Source of the DNA: Ornithorhynchus anatinus
Lineage: Eukaryota > Chordata > Mammalia > Monotremata > Ornithorhynchidae
DNA: 64,000 nt
Reading direction: 5' to 3'
NCBI RefSeq assembly: GCF_004115215.2
Contig: NC_041736.1
Location: forward strand, 40,564,275-40,628,274
The notes under the pieces are model-generated. The model had not been told where the DNA came from, searched no databases, and saw only the letters and a list, made by a program, of their open reading frames with translations. Positions 54,401 to 64,000 of the stretch are shown here, in pieces (within the stretch, counting starts at the first letter, position 1; the number at the start of each line of letters is the position of its first letter). The translations under genes and the position numbers were made by a program.

Positions 54401-56684
54401 TTCTTCCTTCTCCCAACACGGAGGAAACCCGGAGGTCAGGGAGGGGCCCCGGGATCCGTTTCCTCTCTCCGAGGCTTCTGGCTTTTAGAAACTCTTCTTT
54501 TCCTGACCCCTTTCGGCTTGCCGCCCCGGGGACCGGCCCGTGCCCTTCACCCCTCGGCCCACTCCCTCCATCCCCCTTCTCTACCCTACTGGCCCCGGCT
54601 TCCACTCAAATCCTCCGGGCCCCGGGGGCGAAGTCTCACCATCCCTCGCCTTCTGGGCCCCCGGCCTTCTGGGGGGTCCCATCCCCCAGCCGGCTCCGGC
54701 ATCTGACCCTCAGGAGACTCACGTGACGCTGCGTGGACACTGGGGCTGCCCCCAGCCACAGGGCTGGTAGTCAGGTTTCACAATGGTCTCCACTCCATCC
54801 TCCAGAACACAGCTCACCGTCCGCGTGACCACAAAGGCGCACCAGTTCCTGTGGGCAAGGCCACCGGCCAGGGGCCCCAGAGTCCGGGTCAGGGGCCCCA
54901 CGGGGAGAGCAGCGGAGCGCGGGGGACGGAGAGCGGTGAGATAGGAGAAGGTGGGAAATCCCGGGACGCGGCCAACACGGCCGTGCCACGTGAACGGGTG
55001 AATGATCTGGGGCGAGTAGACCCAACTGGGCTTCCCAAGAGAATCCCGCTGCCCCTTCCGGGTCCACCCCCGCCACCCCGGAGACTCCGTCATCGACCCG
55101 TGCCTTCCGCGGCCTCCGGCCGGCCCCCGCCACTGCGGCGGAGAGGGCAGAAAGGAAACTGTGCCCCGGGGGGCTGTGTGGTGGGAGGTTTTCTCCAGAT
55201 AAGCTGTCCCAGACCAGAAATGGAGCTGCAGAGGCGCATCCGCTACCGCGCAAGGGTCCATCAGCGCCCCCGGCAGAGCCAGGGGCCGCCTGCCGGCCGG
55301 AGCGGTCCGTCTTAGAGTCGGGACCGTGGATGGCCGCACGGCGATGGCTAGCTCCTTTCTCCGGTCCCCGCACTTCAGTTACGGCTCTGGACGTATACTA
55401 CCCTGGGAAGCTGGGGATCGAGGAACAGAAACCCATCCGTGACGATCTGAGAGTTGTAGGTGTATGTGTGCGCGTGGGTTTGCGTGTGTCTCTGTCCACC
55501 CTTGTCCATCCATCCATCCAGCTACAGGGAGATGAGTACAGGTCAATTCGTCTCTGCACGCGGGTTCTCTAACGCTCCCTTGAGCGAGCGTACGTGTGCG
55601 TAGGCACGATGTGTACGGGTATTCACGTTCACGGATCCATCGATCCGGGCATAAAAGTCTAGCTACAGGGAGGTGAGCCCAGGTGAGCCCGTGTCTGCAT
55701 CTGAGTTCTCTCATACTTGCTTGAGTGTGTGTGAATTTGTGTGTGTGCATGAGAATGTGTGTGTGTGTGTGAGTGTTTCTGTGTGCCAGCTGTGTTCCTC
55801 CAGATCCCGCCCTGGGGGAAGGAAGAAGGATGGGGCCCAGCGCAGATAGGATAATGGGTCATTGATCGGGCCCGGCCCAGCCCCCAACTGCGGGGCTCAC
55901 ATTCTTGCCCTTCCCCGGCCCCTGCCCAGGCTGACCAGTGGTGGGAGGCAGCCGGGGTCCTAGGGAGAGCTAGGCCAGGTGGGGGACGGCGGGCCGAGCG
56001 GCACATGGAGCTGCAGAGAGGAAATGAAGGCTGGCAAGGCCCCTCCTTCCCCCCCCGGCCCGTCCCCCGCAGAGCCCCGGCCCCCGCTGACTGGGGGGCC
56101 CGTGGAGGGCACGGAGGAGACCGGGGGGACGGAGAGACTGGCGGGAGGAGGGACGGGGGGCGGCCCGACCCGCCCTCGGCCGAAGGGACCGGCGGGGCCG
56201 TGGGTGGAAAGTGTGCCCGAGAGCACTGGGTGCCCGTCCCAGGAGGAGCCCTGGAGAGTTCACTCCCCAAGAGGGCAGGGAGGCAGGGAAAAGTTGGCCC
56301 GACGGTAGAGCGTGGGGTCATCTTAGGGGCCGGCCGGGTCACCCGGGTCCCGTCCCCAGAGCCGTCCTCAGCTCCTCCCCACCCCGGCGAAGGAGAGGAG
56401 CGTTCGGGACCGGAGAGGAACTGAGCCGAGCCGTGGGAGGGGAGGGTCGGGGTGGCCGGAGTTGGGGCGGGGGCGGACGAGGCCGTGGCAGGGGTCCTTC
56501 CTTACCTGTGTCGGCTGGCGGGACGGGACCGGCTCTGGCCCTGCGGCCCCCCAGGCCCGAGGGGGCCGCCCCCGGTGTAGAGGCTGTAGCCACGGGGCGG
56601 GTAGCTGGCCGCCCAGGAGGCTCCGGTCAGCAGACAGCAGAGGCAGCAGGTCCAGAGCGATGTTGGGGCCGAGGTCGGGGCCAT
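48467..56684 (-). CDS. EMILIN1: EMILIN1 (elastin microfibril interfacer 1)
   Basis: EMILIN1 is a secreted trimeric glycoprotein of elastic fibres that restrains pro-TGF-beta processing and binds integrin alpha4beta1. Eight exons were found: 56684-56506, 54848-54723, 54221-53992, 52559-50661, 50276-50160, 49361-49344, 49124-48990 and 48804-48467. The CDS is 3042 nt and 1013 residues (human 1016). The start [20 protein letters not shown] is a signal peptide; an in-frame ATG at 56702 is less human-like. The EMI domain spans exons 1-3, with [30 protein letters not shown] and [16 protein letters not shown]. The 1.9-kb exon encodes coiled coils ([17 protein letters not shown]) and a leucine-rich region. 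Then follow a short collagen stalk of about 15 Gly-X-Y triplets, including one 18-nt exon, and a C1q domain with [20 protein letters not shown] and GLENEPVAE. It ends [11 protein letters not shown]. Confidence 0.97.
49585..49860 (+). mobile_element. Mon-1 SINE with a poly-C tract in EMILIN1 intron
   Basis: GGGGGCCTAGTGGAGAGAAC to GTGTTATTGTTATTATCG. A long C-run lies near 49722-49741, where base count is likely unreliable. Confidence 0.85.
49905..50000 (+). mobile_element. L2 tail in EMILIN1 intron
   Basis: GGTACGGTGTTCTGCTCCCG then GTGCTCAATCGATACCCC. Confidence 0.72.
52640..52795 (+). mobile_element. L2 tail in EMILIN1 intron 3
   Basis: CAGGCGCTCAGTACAGTGCT and a GTCGAATGGAATGAACG end; a second partial tail overlaps. 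Confidence 0.78.
52953..53165 (-). mobile_element. Mon-1 SINE in EMILIN1 intron 3
   Basis: GGTATCCGTTAAGCCCTCAC to CCAGGCACTGCCCCG. Confidence 0.82.
53345..53612 (+). mobile_element. Mon-1 SINE in EMILIN1 intron 3
   Basis: GGAGGCGTGGCCTAGTGGAA to GCGCTTAACCGATA and a T-run. Confidence 0.9.
55460..55790. repeat. GT-rich simple sequence in EMILIN1 intron 1
   Basis: TGTGTG tracts near 55460-55490 and 55720-55785, with CATCCATCCATC at 55510. Confidence 0.8.
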
Positions 56685-56879
56685 GCCGGGGGGAGCGTCC
56701 ACTCCGGGCCTGGGTTCAGCTTTGCATCCCGGTCCAGCTCAAGGCTGGGTCCGCCCGGTCCCCCGTGGGATCCGGATGCGCTTCGGGAAAGGGCCACCTC
56801 CACCCAGCAGGTCACAGGACTCCTGTCCCCCGGTTTCCTGCTTGCCCTCCTGGCGCAGCTCAACTCCTATAGCCTCCCG

Positions 56880-57430
56880 CTCCCTCCCTCCCCTCTTCCC
56901 CTCTCCTCCCTCCCTCACTCCTGCTCTCCCTCTCTGGCCCTCCCTCTGCCTTTCTGCTTCCCCCCTGTTTGTCGGCCCAGGCTCCTTCAGGTTTCGTTCC
57001 CCTCTCTCTCCCCTTTTCTGACTCTCTCTTTCCCTCTTCTGTCTCCCTCTCTGTGGCTCTCTCTCCCCCTCCCTGCGTCCGTCTCCGTCTGTCCGCCTCG
57101 CCCTCTCTTACTCCTGCCCCTGTCCTGCCCTGGCTCCCTCACGGTCCCAACCGGCCTCTCCTGCCCCGCTCCAGGTCTCCCTGGCCGTCGCCGGTGGCCC
57201 CGACCCTGCGCTGCGGGCTGCGGGTGGCTAGCTGGGCTGTGCCCCTGTGAGGGCTCAGAGCTGGGGTGGCTGGCGTGGGGCGGGTCCCGGCCTCCCGTCC
57301 CCCCTCTCTCCCCTCCCCCCTCCCCGCCTCCCACCCCCCGGTCTGTCTGGCTGGCGGTCCTGCCCCCCGCCCCCCTCCCTTCCAACCGGGCGGCCGGGCC
57401 ACATCTGCTTCTCGTTAATGCCGGGAAGGA
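56880..57430. other. Pyrimidine-rich flank 5' of EMILIN1
   Basis: Long CT-rich runs (CCCTCTCT type) directly upstream of the EMILIN1 first exon on the minus strand. No SINE or exon was recognised. It is the probable promoter side. Confidence 0.5.
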
Positions 57431-57521
57431 GAAAAAAAGGGAAAAACAGAGAAATGTGGAGTTGCCGCCGGGCACGGGGCCAATGGCTCAGACAGGGCCG
57501 CGTGGAGCCGGGGCCAGGGCT

Positions 57522-57570
57522 GGGGAGGAGGAGGAGGAGGAGGAGGAGGAGGAGGAGGAGGAGGAGAAGG
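57522..57570 (+). repeat. (GGA)n microsatellite upstream of EMILIN1
   Basis: About fifteen near-perfect GAG triplets; any Glu-rich frame read through it is low-complexity noise. Confidence 0.9.
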
Positions 57571-57781
57571 AGGGACCGAGGCCGGCTCCTCTGCTAGGGC
57601 CTAGGTAGGGGGCGAGGGCAGGGGCAGGGGGCAGAGCTGCTCCAGAGCCCACAGTGGGCAAAGAGGGGAGTAGGCCCTGGCGGGAGGAAGAAGGAAGGGT
57701 CACGGGAAGTGGGATCCAAAAGAGGAGGTCTGGGAGAAGGAGCAGAGGTGAAGGGTTGGGAGAGCGAAGAGAGGGTGAACT

Positions 57782-57890
57782 CCTGGGCAGGCAACGGGGC
57801 TACCAACTCTGTTCTGTGGTACTCTCCCGAGCGCCCAGTGTGCCGCTCTGTGCCCTGTAAGCGCTCGGTAAATACGACTGACTGAGAGCG
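57782..57890 (+). mobile_element. L2 3' end
   Basis: CTCCTGGGCAGGCAACGGGG and GCGCTCGGTAAATACGACTG. Confidence 0.8.
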
Positions 57891-58109
57891 GAGAAGGAAT
57901 GCCGGGAAGAGGGAAGCCACAGAGGGAAAAGGAAGAGGAAGGGTAGGCAGGGAGCACGAGCCCAGAGAGGAGAAGAGAGCAAAGGGAGCTGCGAAGGAGG
58001 AAAGCTTCCCCCCCTACCCCCACGCCATCCCCCGGGGGAGCCCTCAGTCAGGGCCAAGAGGAGTCGGCTTCTACCAGAAGGGATATCTGAAGAGGAAAGG
58101 AGACAGAAG

Positions 58110-58186
58110 GGTCAATCAATCAATCATTAGTACTTACTTACTGAGCACTTATTTGGTGCAGATCACTGTCCTAGAGGTTGCTGTCG
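58110..58186 (-). mobile_element. L2 tail fragment
   Basis: CAATCAATCAATCATTAG and CACTTATTTGGTGCAG. Confidence 0.7.
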
Positions 58187-58907
58187 ATGGGTCGGTGACA
58201 GCCAGGATGACACTAAACGTCTTCCGGTCTAGCCTAGGGTAATTTCTGCCTGTCCCTAGGGGAGCGTGTCCCAAACCCACTTAAGTCAAGGGCTCCAAAG
58301 ACTCCCTGAGTGGGCTTGGATCCGTTCACGGAGGAACGGCCTTAGCAATTTCCTAGAGGGAAAACCAGCGATGGGAGATGGGTGTCCAGGCGACCACCAG
58401 CCCGCTGTCCTTCCTAGAAGCTGGCGGCCACCGTGGGAGACTGTGGGTCTGGGGGGACCGCTGTCCGGCTGGCCGAGCCAATACTGGTCTTGCTGGTTTT
58501 ATGTCCCGAGGCCGGGCTGGGGCCGGAGGCAGAGGCTGAGAGAAAGCTAGAGGTGCCTGCCCGGATGTCCGGGGATGCCGGCTCTGACAGGCACTCCCTA
58601 GGCAGGGGGCACTGCTTCTGCGGCCCCCCCGCCCCTCCTCAACGCCTCCATCGCTGACCAAGAGTCATCAGGATGCCAGCACCCCGGGAGCGGGGGCTCG
58701 AATCAAACACGTATGCGTCCATCTGCCCTTCGTGTTCGCAGGTGGCGACGCCGCTGCGGGAGAGGAGGCGATGGCGCCGTCTGCCCTGCCCTGGCGGACC
58801 CGGTCGGAATGGAAGCCTGGGTCGCTCCAGGCTAAATCTGCCCCTTCTCAACCTCCCCAGGGGCGCGACTTGGAGAAGGAAAAGAAAGTCTTCTACTTTC
58901 GCCCTTT

Positions 58908-59258
58908 CCTTATGATTTGTTAAACACTTACCAAGTGCCAGACACTGTACTAAACGCTGGGGGGGGGGATCCAAGCAAATCGGGCTGGACCCAGTCCCTG
59001 TCCCATGGGGGGCTCACAGTCTCAATCCCCATTTTACAGATGAGGTAACCGAGGCGCAGAGAAGTTAAGGGACTCGCCCGAGGTCACGCAGCCGACCGGC
59101 GGCGGAGCCGAGATCGGAACCCGCGACCTTATGACTCCCAGGCCCGTGCTCTAGCCGCTACGGCGTGCTGCTTCCGCGGGTCCCCTGGGGGGCCAGGGAC
59201 CAAGCCTAACATCTGCATCGAGTAGGTGTTCAGTAAATACTACTGAGTGAGTGAATGC
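58908..59258 (-). mobile_element. Mon-1 SINE followed by an L2 tail
   Basis: ATTTGTTAAACACTTACC to CTACGGCGTGCTGCTTCC, then a plus-strand L2 tail ending AGTAAATACTACTGAGTG. Confidence 0.87.
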
Positions 59259-59296
59259 ATGGCTGGCTGGGGCTGGAGGGAGGATGAAGGTTCTGG

Positions 59297-59430
59297 GACA
59301 TTTGACTATTTATTGAGATCCCACTGCTTGCAGGGTCCTGGACAGGTCTCAGAGTGATGCTATCAAGGGAGAAGAAGACCTGGTTTCAGCCTCTGAGATT
59401 ACAATCTAATGGGAGAGACAAATCTAAACA
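59297..59430 (-). mobile_element. L2 3' fragment
   Basis: TGACTATTTATTGAGATCCC then TGAGATTACAATCTAATGGG. Confidence 0.7.
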
Positions 59431-59882
59431 CAAGCCAAATTTATCGCAAACTCTCAATGATCTGCCGGGTTGGGAGACACTCCTCGTGACCTCTCGCCCA
59501 CATCCCATCTCTGTCCTGGAACGCTCTCCCTTCTCATATCCGACAGACGATCACCGTCCCCACCTTCAAAGTCTCACTGAAGGCACATCTCCTTCAAAAG
59601 GCCTTCCCCGACTGAGCCCTCATTTCTTCTTCTCCCGCTTCCTTCTGTGTCACCCTTGCCCTCGGAACTGCACCCTTTTCTCGCCCCTCTCTCAGCCCCA
59701 CGGCACTTCTGTACTTAGCCGTCATGTATTTATTTATATTTACGACCGTAACCTCCTCAAGACGGTAAGCTCGTTGTGGGCAGGGAACGTGTCTGCCAAC
59801 TCTGACATACTGTACTCTCTCACGCGCTTAGTACAGAGCTCTGCGCAGAGTAAGCACTCAATAAATACAACCGATCGATCGA
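59430..59882 (+). mobile_element. L2 3' end including the ORF2 C terminus
   Basis: One frame reads WNALPSHIRQTITVPTFKVS, then LKAHLLQKAFPD and a stop near 59613, the usual C terminus of L2/CR1 ORF2. The 3' UTR with AAGCTCGTTGTGGGCAGGGA and a GATCGATCGA tail follows. It is a 5'-truncated, inactive LINE copy. Confidence 0.9.
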
Positions 59883-60330
59883 CTGATGGACCCGTAGCCC
59901 AGATCGTCTGTTTCCTTCCGCCCAGGGTTCCCCTGCTCTCTAGCTCCCTGGGCTTCCCTGATTTGTGCTGGAGTCTTCCTCTCCCAATACTGTCCAAGTG
60001 TCGGGATTCCCTCTCCTGAAGCTCCAAGTGGTTTCCGTACCAAATGAGATAGATACTATCCAGATGACCTCATCCTAGAAATGTTTTGGGGCCGAGATAG
60101 TGCCTAAAGGCTGGAGTCGTGTGGGTCTAATCTGGGAAGTCTTTCTAGAGGAGATGGGCTTTTAGCCGAGTTTAGCAGAAGGAAAGGGATAAAATTTGAT
60201 GGAGAGGCAGGGAAGGATATTCTAGGGTGGGGAGGGACATAGTGGGAACGAGCTCGGAAAGGCTGGGACGGATCTGAAGCTGAGGGGCTCCTGGGAGAGA
60301 GCTGGGGGTGAGGCACAGAGTGAATAATGA

Positions 60331-60571
60331 CCATAATACTAACCATTATAGTATTCGTTAAGCGCTTCCTACGTGCCAGGCACCGAACTTAACGCTGGAG
60401 TGGATACGGGCAAATCGGGTTGGCCACAGTCCCCTTCCCAGGTGGGGCTCGCAATTTTACAGATGAGGTAACTGAGGCACAGAGAAGTAAAGTGACACCT
60501 GGCAGAGCCGGGATTAGAACCAATGACCTTCTGATTCCCAGGCCCGTTTTCTATCCACCACACCGTGATCA
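60331..60571 (-). mobile_element. Mon-1 SINE
   Basis: GTATTCGTTAAGCGCTTCCT to CCACCACACCGTGATCAG. Confidence 0.88.
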
Positions 60572-60589
60572 GTCCCTAAGGTGGGGGAT

Positions 60590-60862
60590 TGATAATAATA
60601 ATAATAATTGTGGTATTTGTCAGGCGTTTTCTATGTGCCAAGCACTGTTCTAAGCACTGGGGGGGAGGCGGTATAGGGAATCAGTTTCACATGGGCCTCA
60701 CAGTTTTCATCCCCACTTTACAGATGAGGTAACCGAGGCCCGGAAAAGTTACGTGACTTGCCCAAGGTCACGCAGTATATGGGTGGCGGAGACGAGATTC
60801 GAACCCACATCCTCTGACTCCCAGGCCCCCGCTCTTCCCGTTAGTCCACGCTGTTTCTCCAA
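60590..60862 (-). mobile_element. Mon-1 SINE
   Basis: GTGGTATTTGTCAGGCGTTT to TTAGTCCACGCTGTTTCTCC. Confidence 0.9.
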
Positions 60863-61194
60863 GGCCATGCTGCTGGAAGGGGGCTGGTCTCCTCCAGCCT
60901 TCCCTCCCTGTCAAAATTAGGGGTGTCCTCCATCCGGCTGCCTTTCAGAGTCCGGGAAAAATAGATCTATGTCCAGAAAAGGAGGCGGCCCAGTAATCCA
61001 CTAGATTCTGGGTCATTTCTATATTCAAGATTTCATTCTGCCCGGCCGGCATACAGGTGGAATGCTCACTTCATCGAATCCTGAGGCTCCCCTGAGGGGC
61101 AATTTAGGCCCTGTGACTTTCTCCGGGTCCGGGCCCTGGAGTTCTGTGGGAGAGGCCCGGGGCCAAGCTCGTCGCTCATCAATCCAGCCACGGT
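60863..61194. other. Unique stretch, nothing recognised
   Basis: No exon-like frame or repeat identified. Confidence 0.5.
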
Positions 61195-61395
61195 TCTTGT
61201 TGAGTTCTCACTGGGTGCAGAGCACTGTATTAAGCGCTTGAGGGAGTACGACCCAGATGGTAGACACGATCCCATCTATTTACGCCTCCCACCGATTTAC
61301 GACATCTCTACTCCTTGAGGGCAGGGACCGTGTCCTAGACTTCTTCCGTCCCCCGATGGCCTAGTTCGGAAGATACTCAGTCAGTACTAAGGACC
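61195..61395. mobile_element. L2 ends in opposite orientation
   Basis: 61195-61290 minus (GAGCACTGTATTAAGCGCTT). 61300-61395 is probably plus (GAGGGCAGGGACCGTGTCC). Confidence 0.68.
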
Positions 61396-61435
61396 AGCGT
61401 AGCCATTCAGAGTTGGGAGCTGGAGGAAAAGCAGA

Positions 61436-61705
61436 AAAGCAGTGAGGCCTAGTGGATAGAGCACAGGCCCGGGAGACAGAAGGACCTGGGTTCTAACCCC
61501 AGCTCCTCCACTTATCTGCTGTGTGACTTTGGACAAGTCACTTAACTTCTCAGTGCCTCAGTCACCTCATCTATAAAACGGGGATTAAGAGTCTGAGCCC
61601 CAAGTAGGACAGGGACTCTGTCCAACCTGACTCTAGCACTTAGTACAGGGCCTGGCTCATAGTAAGCGCTTAACAAATACCACAGCTATTATTATTATTA
61701 TTGCG
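61436..61705 (+). mobile_element. Mon-1 SINE
   Basis: AAGCAGTGAGGCCTAGTGG to ACCACAGCTATTATTATT. Confidence 0.92.
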
Positions 61706-62093
61706 GAGCCGGAGGGGGAGGATGGTTTCCCAGCAGAGGCTGTAAAATTAGCGTTTTCTGTCCCTGGGGTACCTCCCAGGCCCAGGGCCACAAATTTGGC
61801 TGAACTAGCCCTTACATAGACTGCCGGGGGAAGGACTGCAGCGAGGAGGACGACGGGCAGACGGTGTGAACCGGGTCCCCGCGGACCCGCTAACCCTGGT
61901 GGGAATCTTAGTTTGGCCGGCGGTGACTCAGGGACTTGGCTGCGAGCCACTGCCAGGAGACCTGCAGTAATCTCTCCTCCCACGCCGCCTCCCCCGATCC
62001 CAACTCGGCGGCCCGCTGATGAACCTCTCCCCGGTGCCGGGGCCGAGGTCTATTCCCTCGTCTTGCAGAGTTTTGGCGGGGGGGTGTCCTACC
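61706..62093. other. Unique stretch with an AP-1-like site
   Basis: Repeat-free; contains TGACTCAG at 61924. No open frame with recognisable homology. Confidence 0.4.
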
Positions 62094-62375
62094 AACAGAG
62101 AAGCAGCATGGTTTGGTGGATAGAGCACAGGCCTGGGAGTCAGAAGGACCTGGGTTCTAATCCCAGCTCCACCACTTGCCTCTTGTGTGACCTTGGGCAA
62201 GTCACTTAACTTCTCTGTGCCTCAGTTCCCTCATCTGTAAAATGGGGATAGATCCTGGGAGCCCTACGTGGCACAGGGGCCGTGTACAACCCCATTATCT
62301 TGTACCTACCCCAGCGCTTAGCACAGTGGCTGGCACATGGTAAGCGCTTACCAAATGTCACAATTCTCATAATTA
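62094..62375 (+). mobile_element. Mon-1 SINE
   Basis: AAGCAGCATGGTTTGGTGG to CACAATTCTCATAATTA. Confidence 0.93.
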
Positions 62376-62497
62376 GAGGACGGTCTAGAGACGTTAAGTG
62401 ACCCGCCCCGGGTCAATATCAGACAAGTGGAGGAGCTGGGATTAGAATCCGGTGCCTCCGACTCCGCGGCCCTTGCTCTTCCTCTAGGCCGCACTGA
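62376..62497 (-). mobile_element. Mon-1 5' half
   Basis: GAGACGTTAAGTGACCCGCC to TCCTCTAGGCCGCACTG. Confidence 0.83.
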
Positions 62498-62924
62498 TAA
62501 ATAATGACTCAGACGGGACTCGCTCGAAATCTCGGGGCTCTCGGTCTAAATCTCTATCTTCCTTCTGGAAAGTCATCCCCTTCTGGGCCTTCTCTCCTCC
62601 CACCCCACCAACACATGGAAAGACCCATTTCCCGCCCTCTTCCCGGAGCTGACATCCCCACCCACGTGGCTCGCCCAGAACTCGGCCCCTGGTCCCCTTC
62701 TTCTTGGTCCCGCTGCTTCTCAGCTGGCTCCCGGTGCGACCGGGAGGTCACGACTGCAAGTTCAGTCCCTCCGGACACCGGTTCAAATGCTCCAGTCAAA
62801 ACCCACGTAGAGGCTGCTCCCCAACACTCCCCCCCTCCCTTCTCCTCCCGCTCCCGCCAGCCTCGGCCCCGGCTCCCGGGGGCCTCTGGGCCACCCAGTC
62901 CTTTGGGTCGACTCGGCCCAGGTT
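62498..62924. other. Unique stretch, open on both strands, not identified
   Basis: An open frame of about 130 codons exists on each strand, but neither shows a recognisable domain or splice context. No function is assigned. Confidence 0.35.
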
Positions 62925-62970
62925 TCACACGGTGAGCGTTCAATAAATACTATTGATTCATAGATTGATT
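62925..62970 (+). mobile_element. L2 tail
   Basis: GCGTTCAATAAATACTATTG then ATTCATAGATTGATTC. Confidence 0.8.
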
Positions 62971-63257
62971 CCCGGATGGTTGTTGTTTAGAGTAAGTGCT
63001 ATTTCTGACCCAGTGGCCTCCTCTTCCTCCCCTGACGGCAGCTGCAGGGGATTGGGACAGAGCTCTCTCTGGATTCCGGACAATTCCCCAGCTGGTCCGC
63101 ACAGAGTGGCCTCTCTGCTCTCTTTTCCTCAATTTCCTTTCAGATAGTGGAGATACGGGAAGTCCTGGGATGTGGAGAGATCTCCGCTGCGGAGAAGACG
63201 AGAGTCTCCTCCCTTCCGCTCTCCCCATTACAGCCTCCCTCAAGTCGGGGTAGGTTC

Positions 63258-63612
63258 GCCCGCTGTTCCGTAAGCTCTTCGAGGGCGGGGATTATGTCTA
63301 CGGCCATAATGGATCAGGGGTTCGAATCCCGGCTCTGCCACTCGTCAGCTGTGTGACTGTGGGCAAGTCACTTCACTTCTCTGTGCCTCAGGTCCCTCAT
63401 CTGTCAAATGGGGATGAAGACCGTGAGCCCCACGTGGGACAACCTGATGACCCTGTATCTCCCCCAGCGCTTAGAACGGTGCTCTTGCACACAGTAAGCG
63501 CTTAACAAATACCAACATTACCACAGACCCTACCGTACTCTTCCAAGCGCTCAGAACAGCAGCGGGCACACGGTGCATGCTCGAGAGATACCATCGGCCG
63601 ATTGATTAAAGA
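63258..63612 (+). mobile_element. L2 3' end split by a Mon-1 (63308-63525)
   Basis: The L2 part is GTAAGCTCTTCGAGGGCGGG before and CCAAGCGCTCAGAACAGC after. The Mon-1 runs GTTCGAATCCCGGCTCTGC to AACAAATACCAACATTACC. Confidence 0.87.
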
Positions 63613-64000
63613 ATTGAATCGCGACAGGGAATAGCATCTTGGAGAACCACATGTAGAAAACCTAACCTGGCTGGCCTTCCCACCCCCGGCCCCGGAGTCT
63701 GGAGGGGTCCCAGGAGGTCCCACCCCCCCAGACTGGGGTTCGAGGGTCTCCCTGGAGGTTTGTGCCTGCCCCAGGGTGGGGCCGGGGGGTTCGGGCTGGC
63801 CTCCTAGCCCCATTCTCTTCCGAACGGGAGTCTCTGAGTCGGTCCAAACCTGCCTGAGCTCCCCACGGCCCCTTGAAGGGTGATGACCCGGGGCAGGGCC
63901 AGATCTACTGATCCCGCTTCCCGCTCTAGTGGCTTCGTGTGTTGGGGGTGGGGGCTCGCTCAGGACTGGCTCCAGCTGTCTCGGAGAGAGGCCGGGGGGG
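63613..64000. other. Right-edge unique sequence
   Basis: GC-rich, Pro/Arg/Gly-coding in several frames. By synteny the next genes would be OST4 and AGBL5, but no OST4 residues are visible and an AGBL5 match is not convincing. Confidence 0.3.

Noticed and set aside
56211-57608. 465-codon plus-strand frame near EMILIN1 exon 1
   Set aside because: It is antisense to EMILIN1 exon 1 and its CT-rich flank, ends in a (GAG)n run and has low complexity.
63860-64000. Possible AGBL5 exon on the minus strand
   Set aside because: An open frame with splice-like borders exists, but I could not match its residues to AGBL5 with any confidence.

Overview
The window is nuclear DNA of a monotreme, most likely platypus (echidna is the alternative). 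The main evidence is the repeats. More than fifty copies of a tRNA-derived SINE of the Mon-1 type, in both orientations, are mixed with the 3' ends of its LINE-2 (L2) partner. That combination is a monotreme hallmark. The genes have vertebrate exon-intron structure with GT-AG (occasionally GC-AG) splice sites.

The genes belong to the block on human chromosome 2p23.3, here inverted. From left to right they are SLC5A6 (+, only the 3' part from 1435), TCF23 (-, 6997-9450), PREB (+, 12309-16770), ABHD1 (-, about 17.27-22.68 kb, decayed), CGREF1 (+, 30030-32225), KHK (-, 33898-44395) and EMILIN1 (-, 48467-56684). I placed every coding exon by splice sites and phase. The reconstructed CDSs stay open end to end: PREB 430 aa, CGREF1 253 aa, KHK 298 aa, EMILIN1 1013 aa, and TCF23 about 232 aa from the preferred start. 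ABHD1 is the exception. The segment that should carry its catalytic Asp is missing, several reading-frame breaks are present and no in-frame start codon was found.

The genes do not form a pathway. SLC5A6 carries vitamins across membranes, TCF23 is a bHLH regulator, PREB starts COPII vesicle formation at the ER, CGREF1 is a secreted EF-hand protein, KHK is the first enzyme of fructose metabolism, and EMILIN1 is an elastic-fibre glycoprotein. Tail-to-tail pairs are PREB/ABHD1 and CGREF1/KHK.

Spaces between genes and most introns are filled with Mon-1 and L2 copies, often nested two or three deep. Several pieces of these elements have been amplified in tandem (11.66, 22.0, 26.4 and 44.6 kb). 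There is also a tandem repeat of about 138 bp at 27.4-28.9 kb.

The most notable non-coding structures are two tandem arrays of CCAAT boxes alternating with GC boxes. One lies just upstream of ABHD1 exon 1 (22.71-22.99 kb, boxes every 31/35 bp). The other lies upstream of a candidate 5' exon of KHK (46.16-46.71 kb, boxes roughly every 60-90 bp). No tRNA gene, rRNA gene, retrovirus or CRISPR array was recognised. The right end (57-64 kb) shows no confident gene.
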